A stretch of DNA of 64,000 nt from Varibaculum prostatecancerukia (lineage in GTDB: Bacteria > Actinomycetota > Actinomycetes > Actinomycetales > Actinomycetaceae): NCBI RefSeq assembly GCF_943169825.2, contig NZ_OW968402.1, positions 434,001 through 498,000 on the forward strand, read 5' to 3'. Made by a program: the position numbers and the translations under genes. Shown piece by piece: positions 33,188 through 42,167 of the stretch. The stretch's first letter is position 1. Each line of letters starts with the position of its first letter. A model generated the notes under the pieces. That model worked only from the letters and a program-made list of their open reading frames with translations, searched no databases and was not told where the DNA came from.

Positions 33188-34081
33188 ATGCTATTTGGGC
33201 GCGGCATTGAAATAAAAAATCGACAGCAGCTTGGTTATATGCGGCAGGCGGCGTTGATTGTCAATCAAATCCATGAGGCCGTCTGGGAAAATGCGCGGAC
33301 AGGGGTGACTCCCCGGGAAATCGACGAGATTTCGGCGCAGGTAATCGCGGATGGTGGCGCCCATTCCAACTTCTTGGGGTATTTTGATTACCCTGCGACC
33401 ATTTGTATCTCAGTCAATGACACCGTGGTACATGGTATTCCTGGAGATGTTCCCTTCGAAACCGGCGACTTAGTTAGTTTCGATTGTGGCTGTTACCTGG
33501 AGCGAGATGGAAAACAGTGGCATGGGGATTCCGCGTTTTCCGTGATTATTGGAGAAGAACCAGCACCGAAGCCCCAGCCTTCTATTGCCGCTCATGAATA
33601 CCCGACGTCCTCAGAAAAAGAGCAGCTGCTAGAAATTACTCGCTACAGTACCTGGGCGGGAGTAGCGGCGATAGCTGGCTCGCGTGCCCGGGTGAACGAT
33701 ATTGGTGCCGCGATCGAGGACGCAGTGGACTCTTTCGGTGAACGTTTCGGCTGGACGGCAGGAATCGTAGAAGAGTTCACTGGACATGGGATTGGTACTG
33801 CTATGCACCAGGCACCCGATGTGTTCAACTTCCGCGCCGCCGGGCGATCAGCGGCAATCAAACCCGGGATGGTGCTGTGCGTGGAGCCGATACTTACTCG
33901 CGGTTCCAATAAAGTTGCCACTATGGCCGATGAGTGGACAGTGAAAACCGTAGATCACGCCCTTGCCTGCCATTGGGAGGCGCAAGTCGCGGTGTTAGAA
34001 GACGGGATTTGCGTTCTCAACCAGCCAGATTTTGGTGCGGCAGCTCTAGCGCCTTTTGGAATAAAGCCGGTGTCGCTGTAA
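33188..34081 (+). CDS. map: Methionine aminopeptidase, type I
   Basis: Removes the initiator Met from new proteins; a dinuclear-metal pita-bread enzyme. The ligands are seen in VSFDCGCYLERDGKQWHGDSAF (two Asp), GHGIGTAMHQAP (His), CVEPILTRGS (Glu) and a final Glu near WEAQVAVLED. 297 residues, slightly long because of a loop after IIGEEPAPKPQPSIAAHEYP. Third gene of secY-adk-map, with a weak ribosome site before ATG 33188. Confidence 0.96.
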   Translation: MLFGRGIEIKNRQQLGYMRQAALIVNQIHEAVWENARTGVTPREIDEISAQVIADGGAHSNFLGYFDYPATICISVNDTVVHGIPGDVPFETGDLVSFDCGCYLERDGKQWHGDSAFSVIIGEEPAPKPQPSIAAHEYPTSSEKEQLLEITRYSTWAGVAAIAGSRARVNDIGAAIEDAVDSFGERFGWTAGIVEEFTGHGIGTAMHQAPDVFNFRAAGRSAAIKPGMVLCVEPILTRGSNKVATMADEWTVKTVDHALACHWEAQVAVLEDGICVLNQPDFGAAALAPFGIKPVSL

Positions 34082-34209
34082 GTAGCTACCCAAGGTATCA
34101 ACGCTGTAGCTGCCTTTAAAATCTCCGTTTCCAGTTGCGGCCGTACCTTTTTATTCAGCGCTCCTGCGCTCCCTCCTGGTACAGTCAGTTCTGAAAAGGA
34201 GGCGAGCCA

Positions 34210-34752
34210 ATGCGTATTTCCTTTAGGAAACTTACCCGGATGCTATCGCAGCTAGGCGGCAGCCAGCTGGAGCAAGCGACCTCGCACCCCAATCGCCGTC
34301 GGCAGCAGAAAAAATCTGTGCACCCTTTTGGGCGGGCGCGTTATCTAACTAAAGGTGACAAGATTCCTCCCTTCGTTTATGACCCTAAAATCGGCAATGG
34401 AGCCGCCGACCCAGGCGAAGTGATTTGGTGTTGGGTTCCCTATGAAGAAGAGGATGGGCGTGGTAAAGATCGGCCCGTGCTGGTTATGGCCGCAACCGCT
34501 AACGCAGTTATCGGAACTCAGCTGACCAGCAAAGATCACGATAAAGACGCCGAACAGGAAGCACATTGGGGGCGCTATTGGATGGATATTGGCGCTGGAG
34601 CCTGGGACTCTAAAGGTCGCGAATCAGAAGCTCGCCTGGATCGGTTGTTGCTCATTCCTCGTCGAGAAGTGCGCCGGGAGGGTGCCCGCCTAGAACGTGA
34701 GCTGTTTACCCAGGTCGCGACGGCTATCCGTAAACGACAAAAACTCAAATAG
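34210..34752 (+). CDS. PemK/MazF-family toxin-like protein
   Basis: 180 residues. After a basic N-terminus of about 60 residues, GEVIWCWVPYEEEDGRGKDRPVLVMAA (in parts) matches the PemK/MazF SH3-like barrel, whose members cut mRNA or tRNA. An acidic insert (KDHDKDAEQEAHWGRYWMD) and a C-terminal RLDRLLLIPRREVRREGARL helix follow. AAGGAGGCG gives a strong start. It stands between map and infA with no small antitoxin gene on either side, so it may be an orphan or a domesticated nuclease. Confidence 0.8.
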   Translation: MRISFRKLTRMLSQLGGSQLEQATSHPNRRRQQKKSVHPFGRARYLTKGDKIPPFVYDPKIGNGAADPGEVIWCWVPYEEEDGRGKDRPVLVMAATANAVIGTQLTSKDHDKDAEQEAHWGRYWMDIGAGAWDSKGRESEARLDRLLLIPRREVRREGARLERELFTQVATAIRKRQKLK

Positions 34753-34985
34753 CTAACCACCGGTATCCGGCTATGGATGGGGTGAAGGACCTACTTGTTG
34801 AAAACGTAAGGTGCGAGCTGCGACACGCTGATGATTGCGAAAAAGGCAAAGGCGTGACCGATTTAACCCTCTATCAGCTTTAGGTTTGTCCCGTTACTAA
34901 CGTAAGGTTGACTATTGGGTTTGTGACTAGAGGGGCAAAGTGTACCTTCTGGTCATCCTATGTGGACAAGGTTAGTGAAGGATAG

Positions 34986-35207
34986 ATGGCGAAAAAAGAA
35001 GGCGTTGTAGAGGTCGAAGGTACCGTAGCAGAGGCACTCCCGAATGCATATTTTCGGGTGGAACTCGAGAACGGTCATAAGGTGCTAGCGCACATTTCGG
35101 GCAAAATGCGTCAGCACTATATCCGAATCTTGCCCGAGGACCGCGTGGTCGTAGAGCTCAGTCCCTACGATCTATCGCGAGGTCGAATCGTTTACCGATA
35201 CAAGTAA
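34986..35207 (+). CDS. infA: Translation initiation factor IF-1
   Basis: 73-residue OB-fold factor that binds the A site during initiation. [27 protein letters not shown] and [38 protein letters not shown] (split) are nearly invariant. A 233-base gap after the PemK-like gene must hold the promoter of the infA-rplQ operon; no convincing boxes were picked. rpmJ follows after 46 bases. Confidence 0.98.
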   Translation: MAKKEGVVEVEGTVAEALPNAYFRVELENGHKVLAHISGKMRQHYIRILPEDRVVVELSPYDLSRGRIVYRYK

Positions 35208-35253
35208 GACAGTATTGGCGGTGGGATAATCCGGCCGCAACTAGAGGAAAATT

Positions 35254-35367
35254 ATGAAGGTTAAACCCAGCGTTAAGAAGATCTGTGAAAAATGCAAGGT
35301 GATTCGTCGCCACGGCGTTGTCATGGTGATCTGCGATAACCCTCGGCACAAACAGCGTCAGGGTTAG
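35254..35367 (+). CDS. rpmJ: 50S ribosomal protein L36
   Basis: 37-residue zinc-ribbon protein, starting [20 protein letters not shown] and ending with the second half [12 protein letters not shown]. The Zn ligands C-x2-C and C-x4-H mark the zinc-binding form. AGAGGAAAATT precedes ATG 35254. It lies between infA and the structured leader of rpsM. Confidence 0.97.
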   Translation: MKVKPSVKKICEKCKVIRRHGVVMVICDNPRHKQRQG

Positions 35368-35382
35368 TCGAAAAATAAAATA

Positions 35383-35485
35383 GCGCACTATCGGCATCTT
35401 TGATTTTCAAAGGTGACCCCAGGTCCGGAGGCCTGGGCCGCAACAGCGGAAGATAGCGCGACGGCCTCCGGAAAAATGTGGAGAG
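35383..35485 (+). ncRNA. Putative structured leader of rpsM with pseudoknot
   Basis: On paper this folds as a closed junction. P1: CTATC/GATAG (35388-35392 with 35452-35456) extended past an A-C mismatch by CGC/GCG. P2: CTTTG/CAAAG (35398-35402 with 35408-35412). P3: CCCAGG/CCTGGG (35418-35423 with 35432-35437). The P3 loop CCGGAGG (35425-35431) is complementary to CCTCCGG (35465-35471), which lies eight bases before the GGAGAG ribosome site (35480-35485). A 7-bp pseudoknot there could block or present the site, as in r-protein autoregulation. Confidence 0.6.
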
Positions 35486-35492
35486 AAAATTA

Positions 35493-35870
35493 ATGGCAGC
35501 ACGTATTGCCGGTGTTGATCTTCCGCGCGAGAAGCGTCTGGAAGTGGCACTTACTTACATTTATGGCGTCGGGCGCACGCGCGCTCAAAAAACGCTGAAA
35601 GAAACCGGAGTTTCTCCGGATGTGCGCGTAAAAGATATTTCGGAAGAAGATCTGATTAAAGTACGCGACTTTATTGAATCCAACTACAAGGTTGAAGGCG
35701 ACCTTCGTCGTGAGGTCCAAGCCGATATTCGCCGCAAGATCGAGATCGGTTCCTACCAGGGACTGCGTCACCGCTTCCATTTGCCGGTGCACGGTCAGCG
35801 GACCAAGACCAACGCGCGTACCCGCAAGGGACCGAAGCGCACCGTTGCCGGTAAGAAGAAGGCTGTATAA
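35493..35870 (+). CDS. rpsM: 30S ribosomal protein S13
   Basis: 125-residue head protein contacting tRNA and the 50S central protuberance. [27 protein letters not shown] and the C-terminal [35 protein letters not shown] (split) are standard. Start at ATG 35493, with GGAGAG eight bases away; GTG 35478 is also in frame. It opens the rpsM-rpsK-rpoA-rplQ unit. rpsD, present here in many bacteria, is absent. Confidence 0.97.
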   Translation: MAARIAGVDLPREKRLEVALTYIYGVGRTRAQKTLKETGVSPDVRVKDISEEDLIKVRDFIESNYKVEGDLRREVQADIRRKIEIGSYQGLRHRFHLPVHGQRTKTNARTRKGPKRTVAGKKKAV

Positions 35871-35916
35871 GTAAGCGCAGGCACCACCTGCTGGATCTGA
35901 GGAAAAGAAGGAAGAT

Positions 35917-36315
35917 ATGGCTGCTAGTTCCATAAAGAGCCGTAAGCCGCGTCGGGCTGCGCGTAAGAACGTTATTCAGGGAAAAGCGTTCATTAAGTCC
36001 ACATTCAATAACACTATCGTTTCGATCACCGATCCCTCCGGAGCTGTTATCTCCTGGTCATCTGCCGGTCAGATGGGGTTCAAAGGATCGCGTAAATCTA
36101 CGCCGTTCGCTGCGCAGATGGCTGCGGAAGCTGCCGCTCGGCGCGCCCAAGAGCACGGCATGAAAAAAGTTGACGTGTTCGTTAAAGGACCGGGTTCTGG
36201 TCGCGAGACCGCTATCCGCTCCCTACAGGCTACCGGGCTCGAGGTGGGGTCCATTCAGGACGTCACCCCGCATGCCCACAATGGTTGCCGTCCTCCCAAG
36301 CGTCGTCGCGTCTAA
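35917..36315 (+). CDS. rpsK: 30S ribosomal protein S11
   Basis: 132-residue platform protein beside the E site. [45 protein letters not shown] (in parts) and [18 protein letters not shown] are invariant. It follows rpsM by 46 bases. It is directly before rpoA, separated by 160 bases rather than the usual rpsD gene. Confidence 0.97.
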   Translation: MAASSIKSRKPRRAARKNVIQGKAFIKSTFNNTIVSITDPSGAVISWSSAGQMGFKGSRKSTPFAAQMAAEAAARRAQEHGMKKVDVFVKGPGSGRETAIRSLQATGLEVGSIQDVTPHAHNGCRPPKRRRV

Positions 36316-36475
36316 CGCGTCCTAACTGAAGCAGAAAAAAGAAGATAGTAAAACACTTCTGTGGGTCTCCAGGCCGTCATTTGGGAGATTTCGCAGTCTT
36401 GTCTAAGAAGCTGGCCTCAGGCCAGAACGTTCGTTCCAGTCATATGGCGGGCTGGGCGGCAGAAAGGACAACACG

Positions 36476-37477
36476 TTGCTTATTTCACAGCGACCCGTGC
36501 TATCGGAAGAAGTGGTCAGCGATCAGCGCTCCCGCTTCACCCTTGAACCCCTAGAACCCGGATTCGGGCACACCCTAGGAAACAGCTTGCGGCGTACCCT
36601 ACTTTCCTCCATTCCCGGAGCCGCAGTTACCTCGATCCGGATCGAGGGGGTGCCGCATGAGTTCCGTACCATCCCGGGAGTGATGGAGGACGTCTCCGAG
36701 ATCATTCTGAACATTAAGCAGATTGTGCTTTCTTCCGAGAATGACGAACCGGTGGTGATGTATCTGCGTAAAGCAGGTGCGGGACAGGTCACCGCAGGGG
36801 ATATTACCCCTCCGGCGGGAGTAGAAATCCACAACCCGGATTTGTACCTGGCCACTCTTAACGAGTCTGGCAAGCTAGAAATCGAATTGACAGTAGAACG
36901 TGGTCGTGGCTATGTTTCCGCTGATCAGAACAAGTCGGATGGGCACGAGATTTCTCGGATTCCCATTGACTCTATCTACTCTCCGGTGGTGAAAGTCCGC
37001 TACAAGGTAGAGGCTACCCGCGTGGAACAGCGCACCGACTTTGACCGCTTGATTGTGGATGTGGAATGCAAACCGGGGCTAGCTCCTCGGGATGCGCTGG
37101 CTTCTGCAGGTAAAACCCTGGTGGAGCTATTCGGGCTGTGCCAGGAACTGAATATCGAGGCCGAGGGCATCGAGATTGGTGCTCCGCAAACCGATCAGGC
37201 GCTCGCCCAAGATTTGGCGCTCTCTATTGATGACCTGGGTCTGCAGTCGCGTTCTTATAACGCATTGACCCGCGAAGGGATCAACACGGTGGGGCAACTG
37301 GTTGCCCGTTCCGAGGCCGATCTCATGGATATCCGGAATTTCGGCGCCAAGTCAATCGAAGAGATTAAGGCGAAACTCGCCGAAATGGGGATGGCGTTGA
37401 AAGATTCTCCGCTGCCCACCCCGGTCAGCCTGGACGACCTGGCCACTCCCAGTTCGCTACAGTTCTCTGACGACTAA
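36476..37477 (+). CDS. rpoA: RNA polymerase alpha subunit
   Basis: 333 residues. The N-terminal dimerisation domain has [30 protein letters not shown] (split); the C-terminal DNA- and activator-binding domain has [44 protein letters not shown] (split). It starts at TTG 36476 with AGAAAGGA upstream. Usual position between the S11 and L17 genes. Confidence 0.98.
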   Translation: MLISQRPVLSEEVVSDQRSRFTLEPLEPGFGHTLGNSLRRTLLSSIPGAAVTSIRIEGVPHEFRTIPGVMEDVSEIILNIKQIVLSSENDEPVVMYLRKAGAGQVTAGDITPPAGVEIHNPDLYLATLNESGKLEIELTVERGRGYVSADQNKSDGHEISRIPIDSIYSPVVKVRYKVEATRVEQRTDFDRLIVDVECKPGLAPRDALASAGKTLVELFGLCQELNIEAEGIEIGAPQTDQALAQDLALSIDDLGLQSRSYNALTREGINTVGQLVARSEADLMDIRNFGAKSIEEIKAKLAEMGMALKDSPLPTPVSLDDLATPSSLQFSDD

Positions 37478-37534
37478 GTCGGGTTTTCTCGGCGCGAAAA
37501 CAATAAAGTTTTTTAGGAAAGTAAAGGAAGAAAA

Positions 37535-38113
37535 ATGCCTAAGCCAACTAAAGGTCCCCGGCTAGGAGCCGGCCCGGCACATGAGCGCAAAATTCTGGCT
37601 AACTTGGCGAAGTCACTGATTGAACATCGTTCGATTCGTACCACTGAAGCCAAAGCTCGTCGCCTGCAGCCTTATATCGAAAAGCTGATCACTAAGGCGA
37701 AGAAGGGTGATATCCACAATCGCCGTATGGTTGCCCGTAAGCTGGGTACCCAGGTTGATAAGTATACCCGCGGTTTTGATGCGGTCTACACTCTGTTTGA
37801 TGAGGTAGTTCCGGATTTGGATCCCAACCGTCAGGGCGGTTACACCCGGATTGTGAAGCTGCCGACTCGCCGTGGAGATAACGCTCCTATGGCCGAGATT
37901 TCTTTGGTTACTGAAAAGGTAGAGGCGAAAGCCAAGGTGCAGCCCACCAAGGAAGAAGCAGCTAAGCCGGAGCCCGCTGAGGAAGCTAAAGAAGCCGAAA
38001 AGGTCGAAGAAACCGCGGAAGAAGCGGTAGAAACTTCGGACAACGGCGAAGAAAGCTCCGAAGCGGCAGAAGCTGAAGAGACTGAAGAAGCGGAAGATAC
38101 CGAAGAAAAGTAA
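37535..38113 (+). CDS. rplQ: 50S ribosomal protein L17 with long acidic tail
   Basis: 192 residues against about 120-130 in most bacteria. Residues 1-115 are the L17 fold ([41 protein letters not shown]). The rest is an Ala/Glu-rich tail of about 75 residues ([20 protein letters not shown] and similar), probably disordered. Tails of this kind occur in some actinobacterial L17. Last gene of the operon; a tandem repeat starts at its stop codon and a strong terminator follows. Confidence 0.96.
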   Translation: MPKPTKGPRLGAGPAHERKILANLAKSLIEHRSIRTTEAKARRLQPYIEKLITKAKKGDIHNRRMVARKLGTQVDKYTRGFDAVYTLFDEVVPDLDPNRQGGYTRIVKLPTRRGDNAPMAEISLVTEKVEAKAKVQPTKEEAAKPEPAEEAKEAEKVEETAEEAVETSDNGEESSEAAEAEETEEAEDTEEK

Positions 38114-38170
38114 CTCCGCTAGTATCGGCGGGTAACTCCGCTAGTATCGGCGGGTAACTCCGCTGGTATT
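38110..38170 (+). repeat. 22-base tandem repeat after rplQ
   Basis: Two exact 22-base units (38110-38131 and 38132-38153) and a partial third (38154-38170). The first unit begins at the last base of the final rplQ codon and includes its stop codon. It is probably slippage-derived, with no sign of coding. Confidence 0.85.
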
Positions 38171-38184
38171 TAACAGCTACTCGG

Positions 38185-38227
38185 TGCGGGCAGTTGGCAG
38201 CTAGTTGCCAACTGCCCGCATTATTTT
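38185..38227 (+). terminator. Terminator of the infA-rplQ operon
   Basis: TGCGGGCAGTTGGCA (38185-38199) pairs perfectly with TGCCAACTGCCCGCA (38206-38220) across GCTAGT, followed by TTATTTTTT. Confidence 0.94.
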
Positions 38228-38294
38228 TTGGCTCCTAGTTCAGGAAAATCATTCTTAGAATCGGCAAGTACAAATCTCCAGGTAAGCTAGGAAT

Positions 38295-39065
38295 ATGGGA
38301 AAACAGATGAAAAATCTCCTCACTTTATCGGTAGATTGTGGGGGCGGGGGAATCAAGGCCTCGGTACTCGATAAACGAGGCACCATGGTGGCACCTTCAC
38401 TGCGAGTACCTACCCCTTACCCGTTGCCTCCAGAAAAGTTAATCGAAATTGTTGAGAGTTTTCGTTCCGAATTTCAAGTAGGTACCAACCGGATCACCGT
38501 GGGAATGCCGGGAATGATCCGCCACGGGGTAGTAATCTCCACCCCGCACTATGTGTGCCGATCTGGACCGCGCACCCGTGTGCTACCAGAAATGGTGCAA
38601 GCCTGGGAAAACTTTGACCTCGCCAGAGCCTTGGAAGAGGCAACAGCTCTACCTTCGCTGGTGTTAAATGATGCCGAAGTAGCTGGAGCTGGGGTGATCT
38701 CTGGTACCGGCATGGAAATGATTATTACCTTGGGTACCGGCTTGGGGAACTCGATTTGGGATGGGGGGCGTCTCGCTCCTCATATGGAGCTCTCTCATAT
38801 GGTAGCCCGTTGGGGATTGCTATTCGATGACTATGTAGGCGAGCCCGAGCGGGTACGAATGGGGGATACTCACTGGTCACGGCGAGTTCGCCGGGTGGTA
38901 GGGGTTTTGCGGGAGGCGATCATGTGGGATCGGCTCTACCTGGGAGGGGGAAACTCGGCGCATATCGTGGAATCGGTGCGTAAGACCCTGGGAGAAGAAG
39001 TAATCATCGTACCTAATGATGCCGGTATCCGTGGCGGGGTGCGCGCCTGGGATTTGGTGACTTAA
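38295..39065 (+). CDS. ROK-family sugar kinase, polyphosphate-glucokinase-like
   Basis: 256 residues. The N-terminal phosphate loop is SVDCGGGGIKASVLDKRG; the active site has NDAEVAGAG and TLGTGLGNSIWDGGRLAPHMELSHM (split); the C-terminal ATP region has YLGGGNSAHI and VPNDAGIRGGVRAW. The pattern is closest to actinobacterial PpgK, which phosphorylates glucose with polyphosphate or ATP, but the Pro-Asn-x-Glu-x-Gly-His segment reads APHMELSHM, so specificity is uncertain. It is followed by truA with a two-base overlap of stop and start. Confidence 0.75.
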   Translation: MGKQMKNLLTLSVDCGGGGIKASVLDKRGTMVAPSLRVPTPYPLPPEKLIEIVESFRSEFQVGTNRITVGMPGMIRHGVVISTPHYVCRSGPRTRVLPEMVQAWENFDLARALEEATALPSLVLNDAEVAGAGVISGTGMEMIITLGTGLGNSIWDGGRLAPHMELSHMVARWGLLFDDYVGEPERVRMGDTHWSRRVRRVVGVLREAIMWDRLYLGGGNSAHIVESVRKTLGEEVIIVPNDAGIRGGVRAWDLVT

Positions 39066-39937
39066 TGAGTGCCCGGATACGTTTACGCCTAGACCTTGCC
39101 TATCGCGGACAGCCCTTTCACGGCTGGGCACGCCAACCTAATCTATTGACCGTTCAAGGTCGCCTGGAGGAAGCCTTAACCCTGATTACCCGCCAGCAGG
39201 CGCAACTCACAGTGGCGGGGCGTACCGATGTCGGGGTACATGCCCGGGGACAGGTAGCGCATCTGGATGTGCCCGCAGAGTTTTGGTTTTCCTTATCGCG
39301 AGGACGCGACGAGGACGACCAAGTGCGCGCCGCACGGCTGCGTGCCCGCCTAGAAGGCTTAGCGGGACGCGGTTTAAACGGTGCTTTGGCAGTCAAGCAG
39401 ATCAGCGTAGTTGCAGGGGATTTTGATGCTCGATTTTCCGCGCTTTCCCGCAGCTATCGTTACCTCATTTGCGACGATCCCCGGGCGGTAGATCCTTGTC
39501 GCCTAGATATCGCGCGCGCGTCCTCGCCCTTAGACGCGAAAAAAATGCAGGTGTCGGCACAAACTCTTCGCGGTGAGCACGATTTCCTTCCCTTCGCTAA
39601 GCCTCGCGAGGGCGCCACTACCGTGCGCACCCTCCATTCCTTTACTATTTCGCGTCCCCAACCGGGAATCGTGCAGGCCTTGATTTGTGCGGATGCGTTT
39701 TGTCATTCCCAGGTGCGGTTCATGATGGGCGCCTTGATCGAAATCGGGCGAGGAAAATATGACCCTAACTGGATAGCGGAACTCTTAGCTGCCGGGGTGC
39801 GTGACCAACGAGTACCACTCGCCGATGGGAGGGGGCTAACCCTTTGGGAGGTTTCCTATCCACCTGCCAGTCAGTACGCTGCGCAAGCCCAAAAAGCTAA
39901 AGTAGTGCGCACCCTACCGCAGGGGAATAGCCGATAA
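39065..39937 (+). CDS. truA: tRNA pseudouridine synthase A
   Basis: Makes pseudouridine at positions 38-40 of the tRNA anticodon arm. LDLAYRGQPFHGWARQPNLLTVQGRLEEAL (split) and the catalytic Asp in VAGRTDVGVHARGQVAHLD are clear, with RSYRYLI, GEHDFLPF and QVRFMMGALIEIGRGK further on. 290 residues with a small Arg-rich insertion (SRGRDEDDQVRAARLRARLE). It commonly follows rplQ in actinobacteria; here the ROK gene intervenes. Confidence 0.95.
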   Translation: MSARIRLRLDLAYRGQPFHGWARQPNLLTVQGRLEEALTLITRQQAQLTVAGRTDVGVHARGQVAHLDVPAEFWFSLSRGRDEDDQVRAARLRARLEGLAGRGLNGALAVKQISVVAGDFDARFSALSRSYRYLICDDPRAVDPCRLDIARASSPLDAKKMQVSAQTLRGEHDFLPFAKPREGATTVRTLHSFTISRPQPGIVQALICADAFCHSQVRFMMGALIEIGRGKYDPNWIAELLAAGVRDQRVPLADGRGLTLWEVSYPPASQYAAQAQKAKVVRTLPQGNSR

Positions 39938-39979
39938 AATCGGTGTCGCCAGGACAGAAAGAATGAGTGAATAAACCAG

Positions 39980-40453
39980 CTATTGATTATTTGGGTTGTT
40001 GCTAGCCATTTGACTGGCAATTTCCTTCACAGGAATAGATATCGGGGAAGATAAATTCTTCGTTGCGCCCACATCTTCTTTAAAGGGTTCCGCCCCGCAA
40101 TAATCATCTACCCCCATTTTCAGCTTGACGAGGCTAAAGGCTCCAGCGACTTCCCCAGCATCTACATCTAGTTCGTACCCTTCCTCTATCAAGGCGCTAT
40201 ATATGGTAGACCCACGTTCTTGTTCCGATAGTTTCCCATAATCTTCACAGGTCATCGCCGATTTAGATGTAAAAAATCCGGTCGAGACTACAAACCAGAT
40301 AATCGCCACAACTACTACGATTACCACTATCGCGATTAGACCGAGTAGCACCACGAATACTGGTGATAGCTTCTCTGATTCATCCGAGGAGGAATCATTG
40401 GGATTGTTATTTGCTGGATTGGGATAGTAATCAGGGTTTTCTTCGTTGATCAT
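39980..40453 (-). CDS. Single-pass membrane protein of unknown function
   Basis: 157 residues. A cytoplasmic Asn/Pro/Asp-rich N-terminus (NPDYYPNPANNNPNDSSSDE) is followed by one strongly hydrophobic helix (VFVVLLGLIAIVVIVVVVAIIW) and an extracellular domain with two Cys (MTCEDYG, DDYCGAEP) that may form a disulfide. No family recognised. The overall design (disordered head, one helix, small outer domain) is shared with the protein encoded divergently at 40709-41818, so the two may be related in role. Confidence 0.65.
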   Translation of the reverse strand: MINEENPDYYPNPANNNPNDSSSDESEKLSPVFVVLLGLIAIVVIVVVVAIIWFVVSTGFFTSKSAMTCEDYGKLSEQERGSTIYSALIEEGYELDVDAGEVAGAFSLVKLKMGVDDYCGAEPFKEDVGATKNLSSPISIPVKEIASQMASNNPNNQ

Positions 40454-40708
40454 GTTGCCATGCTATCTGCGCATACCTGCCTTTACGCGGAGTTTGTTTG
40501 TATGAAATCTAAGGTATAAGCAACTCTTGAGGGTGTTTTCTTGATTAGATAACCTAAAGATGTTTTCTGAAAAAGCAGTTTGTTCAGTGTCTGTCAAAGT
40601 TGCAGTGTGCCAGGAATACTTTGGATAGCTGGTTCGGAAAGTTGCTGAGCGAATGCTCCAAAAAATCTTATATTGTCTATCCTCTGATATCAGAGAAAGG
40701 TACGAGCG

Positions 40709-41818
40709 ATGACGCAAATCTCTAGTGACGGTGAAAATTCCCCGCTACCTGCTCAAGATAGCCCTGTGGGCGGTAATCCTTCAGGGATGCCGCCGAGCGG
40801 ATATCCGCAATGCAACCCAGAAACTTATGGGGGTGGGAGCGCACCCCAGTATCCAGTGGGATACCCGCAGCCGCCAGCCTATCCACAACCACCGACCTAT
40901 CAGCAGCCGCCCAGGCGCCCAGAGCCACCTTGGCAGGCTCAACCAACGAATCCTTTAGAGGAATCTTCGAGTAGCCTCTCACCCCAACTCCAGGATTATC
41001 AGCAGATGCCCGCGCCGGTACCACCCGAGTTTACACACCCTCCTCAGCCGAGTAGCATGCCTCGTATTTGGAAAGTTGCCCTGATTACCTTGGTGGTTGT
41101 AGCTGTTGTGGCTGTAGGGGTGTTTGTGGGGTTGAAAATATCGAAGGCAGACTCCAGCTCCGCCCTCAAATCAAAAACCGCAAGCAGCGCCGTGCCCAAA
41201 TCGCCTAAAGCAAAGCAAACCACTTCGGTACCTGCTGATTACATCAAGAAGATTGATTTTGCCAACAGCTATTTGCCCAACTTTAGTGAATACAGTGCAG
41301 AAAAATGTAGCGAAAAGGAAAGTGAGGATACCGAAGTCCCTTTCATGAAAATGCCGGATAGTTCTGATCCTTGCTGGATTAAAATGAATGGCGGAGTTTC
41401 TGAGGATAAATTTTCTGAGAGTTTTGACCAGGGATATCGCCATATAAATGCCGGTGATCCGGTTAGTAAGTTAGGAGAAAACTCTTCTTATGCTGTTGGC
41501 TGGGAAGAATATACGCACCCCAGCGGCACTCCTTATTATCTAGCTGATATGAATGGTGATGGGTATTTAGATGCCATGACCGTGGGTGGGAATATCTCGG
41601 AAGGCACTTTTGCCAATCTGTGTATTTTAGATCCCGCAGATCCTGACCATCCCTATTGTCTGGCACGTTGGATTACTTTGGGGGGATCACAACGTTTTGA
41701 CTTTAACGGTAATAACGAGATGGCTCGTGCGCTAAATAACGGCGAGGTCGAGAGTACTTTTACCGTCAGTATGAAGGATGGGAAACCATATCTTACGGAA
41801 CATGCCTTAGATAACTAA
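40709..41818 (+). CDS. Proline-rich single-pass membrane protein of unknown function
   Basis: 369 residues. The first 115 are rich in Pro, Gln and Tyr (YPQPPAYPQPPTYQQPPRRP), then one TM helix (VALITLVVVAVVAVGVFVGL), a Ser/Lys-rich linker and an extracellular domain of about 190 residues with Cys pairs (AEKCSEK, SDPCWIK, ANLCILD, HPYCLAR). DMNGDGYLDAM is like a calcium-binding FG-GAP/EF-type loop. AGAAAGG precedes ATG 40709. The 255-base gap on its left holds the divergent promoters, not resolved. Function unknown. Confidence 0.7.
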   Translation: MTQISSDGENSPLPAQDSPVGGNPSGMPPSGYPQCNPETYGGGSAPQYPVGYPQPPAYPQPPTYQQPPRRPEPPWQAQPTNPLEESSSSLSPQLQDYQQMPAPVPPEFTHPPQPSSMPRIWKVALITLVVVAVVAVGVFVGLKISKADSSSALKSKTASSAVPKSPKAKQTTSVPADYIKKIDFANSYLPNFSEYSAEKCSEKESEDTEVPFMKMPDSSDPCWIKMNGGVSEDKFSESFDQGYRHINAGDPVSKLGENSSYAVGWEEYTHPSGTPYYLADMNGDGYLDAMTVGGNISEGTFANLCILDPADPDHPYCLARWITLGGSQRFDFNGNNEMARALNNGEVESTFTVSMKDGKPYLTEHALDN

Positions 41819-41933
41819 AACCCTAGCTGCAGGTTAGGGCATAAAGTCTATTCCGGTCTTAAGGGAGTGCCTTCGCCCTTAGTTCTTGACCCAAAAACAG
41901 CAGGCGATGTGCTAAAAATAACAGGTAAAATTT

Positions 41934-41963
41934 TTGCCCCAGCATCACTACACCGGATATAGT
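41934..41963 (+). promoter_or_regulatory. Candidate rplM-rpsI promoter
   Basis: TTGCCC (41934-41939) and TATAGT (41958-41963) with an 18-base spacer, in the 349-base gap before rplM. The gap also has two small hairpins near its left end (CCTAGC.. and AAGGG/CCCTT) that may terminate the upstream gene. Confidence 0.5.
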
Positions 41964-41978
41964 CAAATAGTTGTGTGT

Positions 41979-42012
41979 CCTGGAACAATCCAGGCGCAGG
42001 TTATTTACCTGC
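41979..42012 (+). ncRNA. Twin hairpins in the rplM leader
   Basis: CCTGG/CCAGG (41979-41994, loop AACAAT) and GCAGGT/ACCTGC (41996-42012, loop TATTT) lie back to back just after the candidate promoter, about 155 bases before rplM. They would be the 5' end of the message and may stabilise it or bind an r-protein. Confidence 0.4.
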
Positions 42013-42167
42013 AGCATTGGCAAATACGGGACGCTAGACGGAAAGAAATGCAAAGTCGGGTGGAAAACACTACGGCGGCGTCCGCAACATTTTAGGCACT
42101 TGTTGCCGTTTCTGTTGCCGCGCCCTCGCAGAATCTACCCCCAAGGAAGAAACGAAGGCTTAAGCCC

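Noticed and set aside
35871-36475. Missing rpsD between rpsK and rpoA as a deletion
   Set aside because: Many actinobacteria keep rpsD elsewhere, so its absence here is not unusual evidence of loss.
40463-40717. 84-codon minus-strand ORF between the two membrane proteins
   Set aside because: It lies in the divergent promoter region, overlaps the start of 40709-41818 and has no family features.
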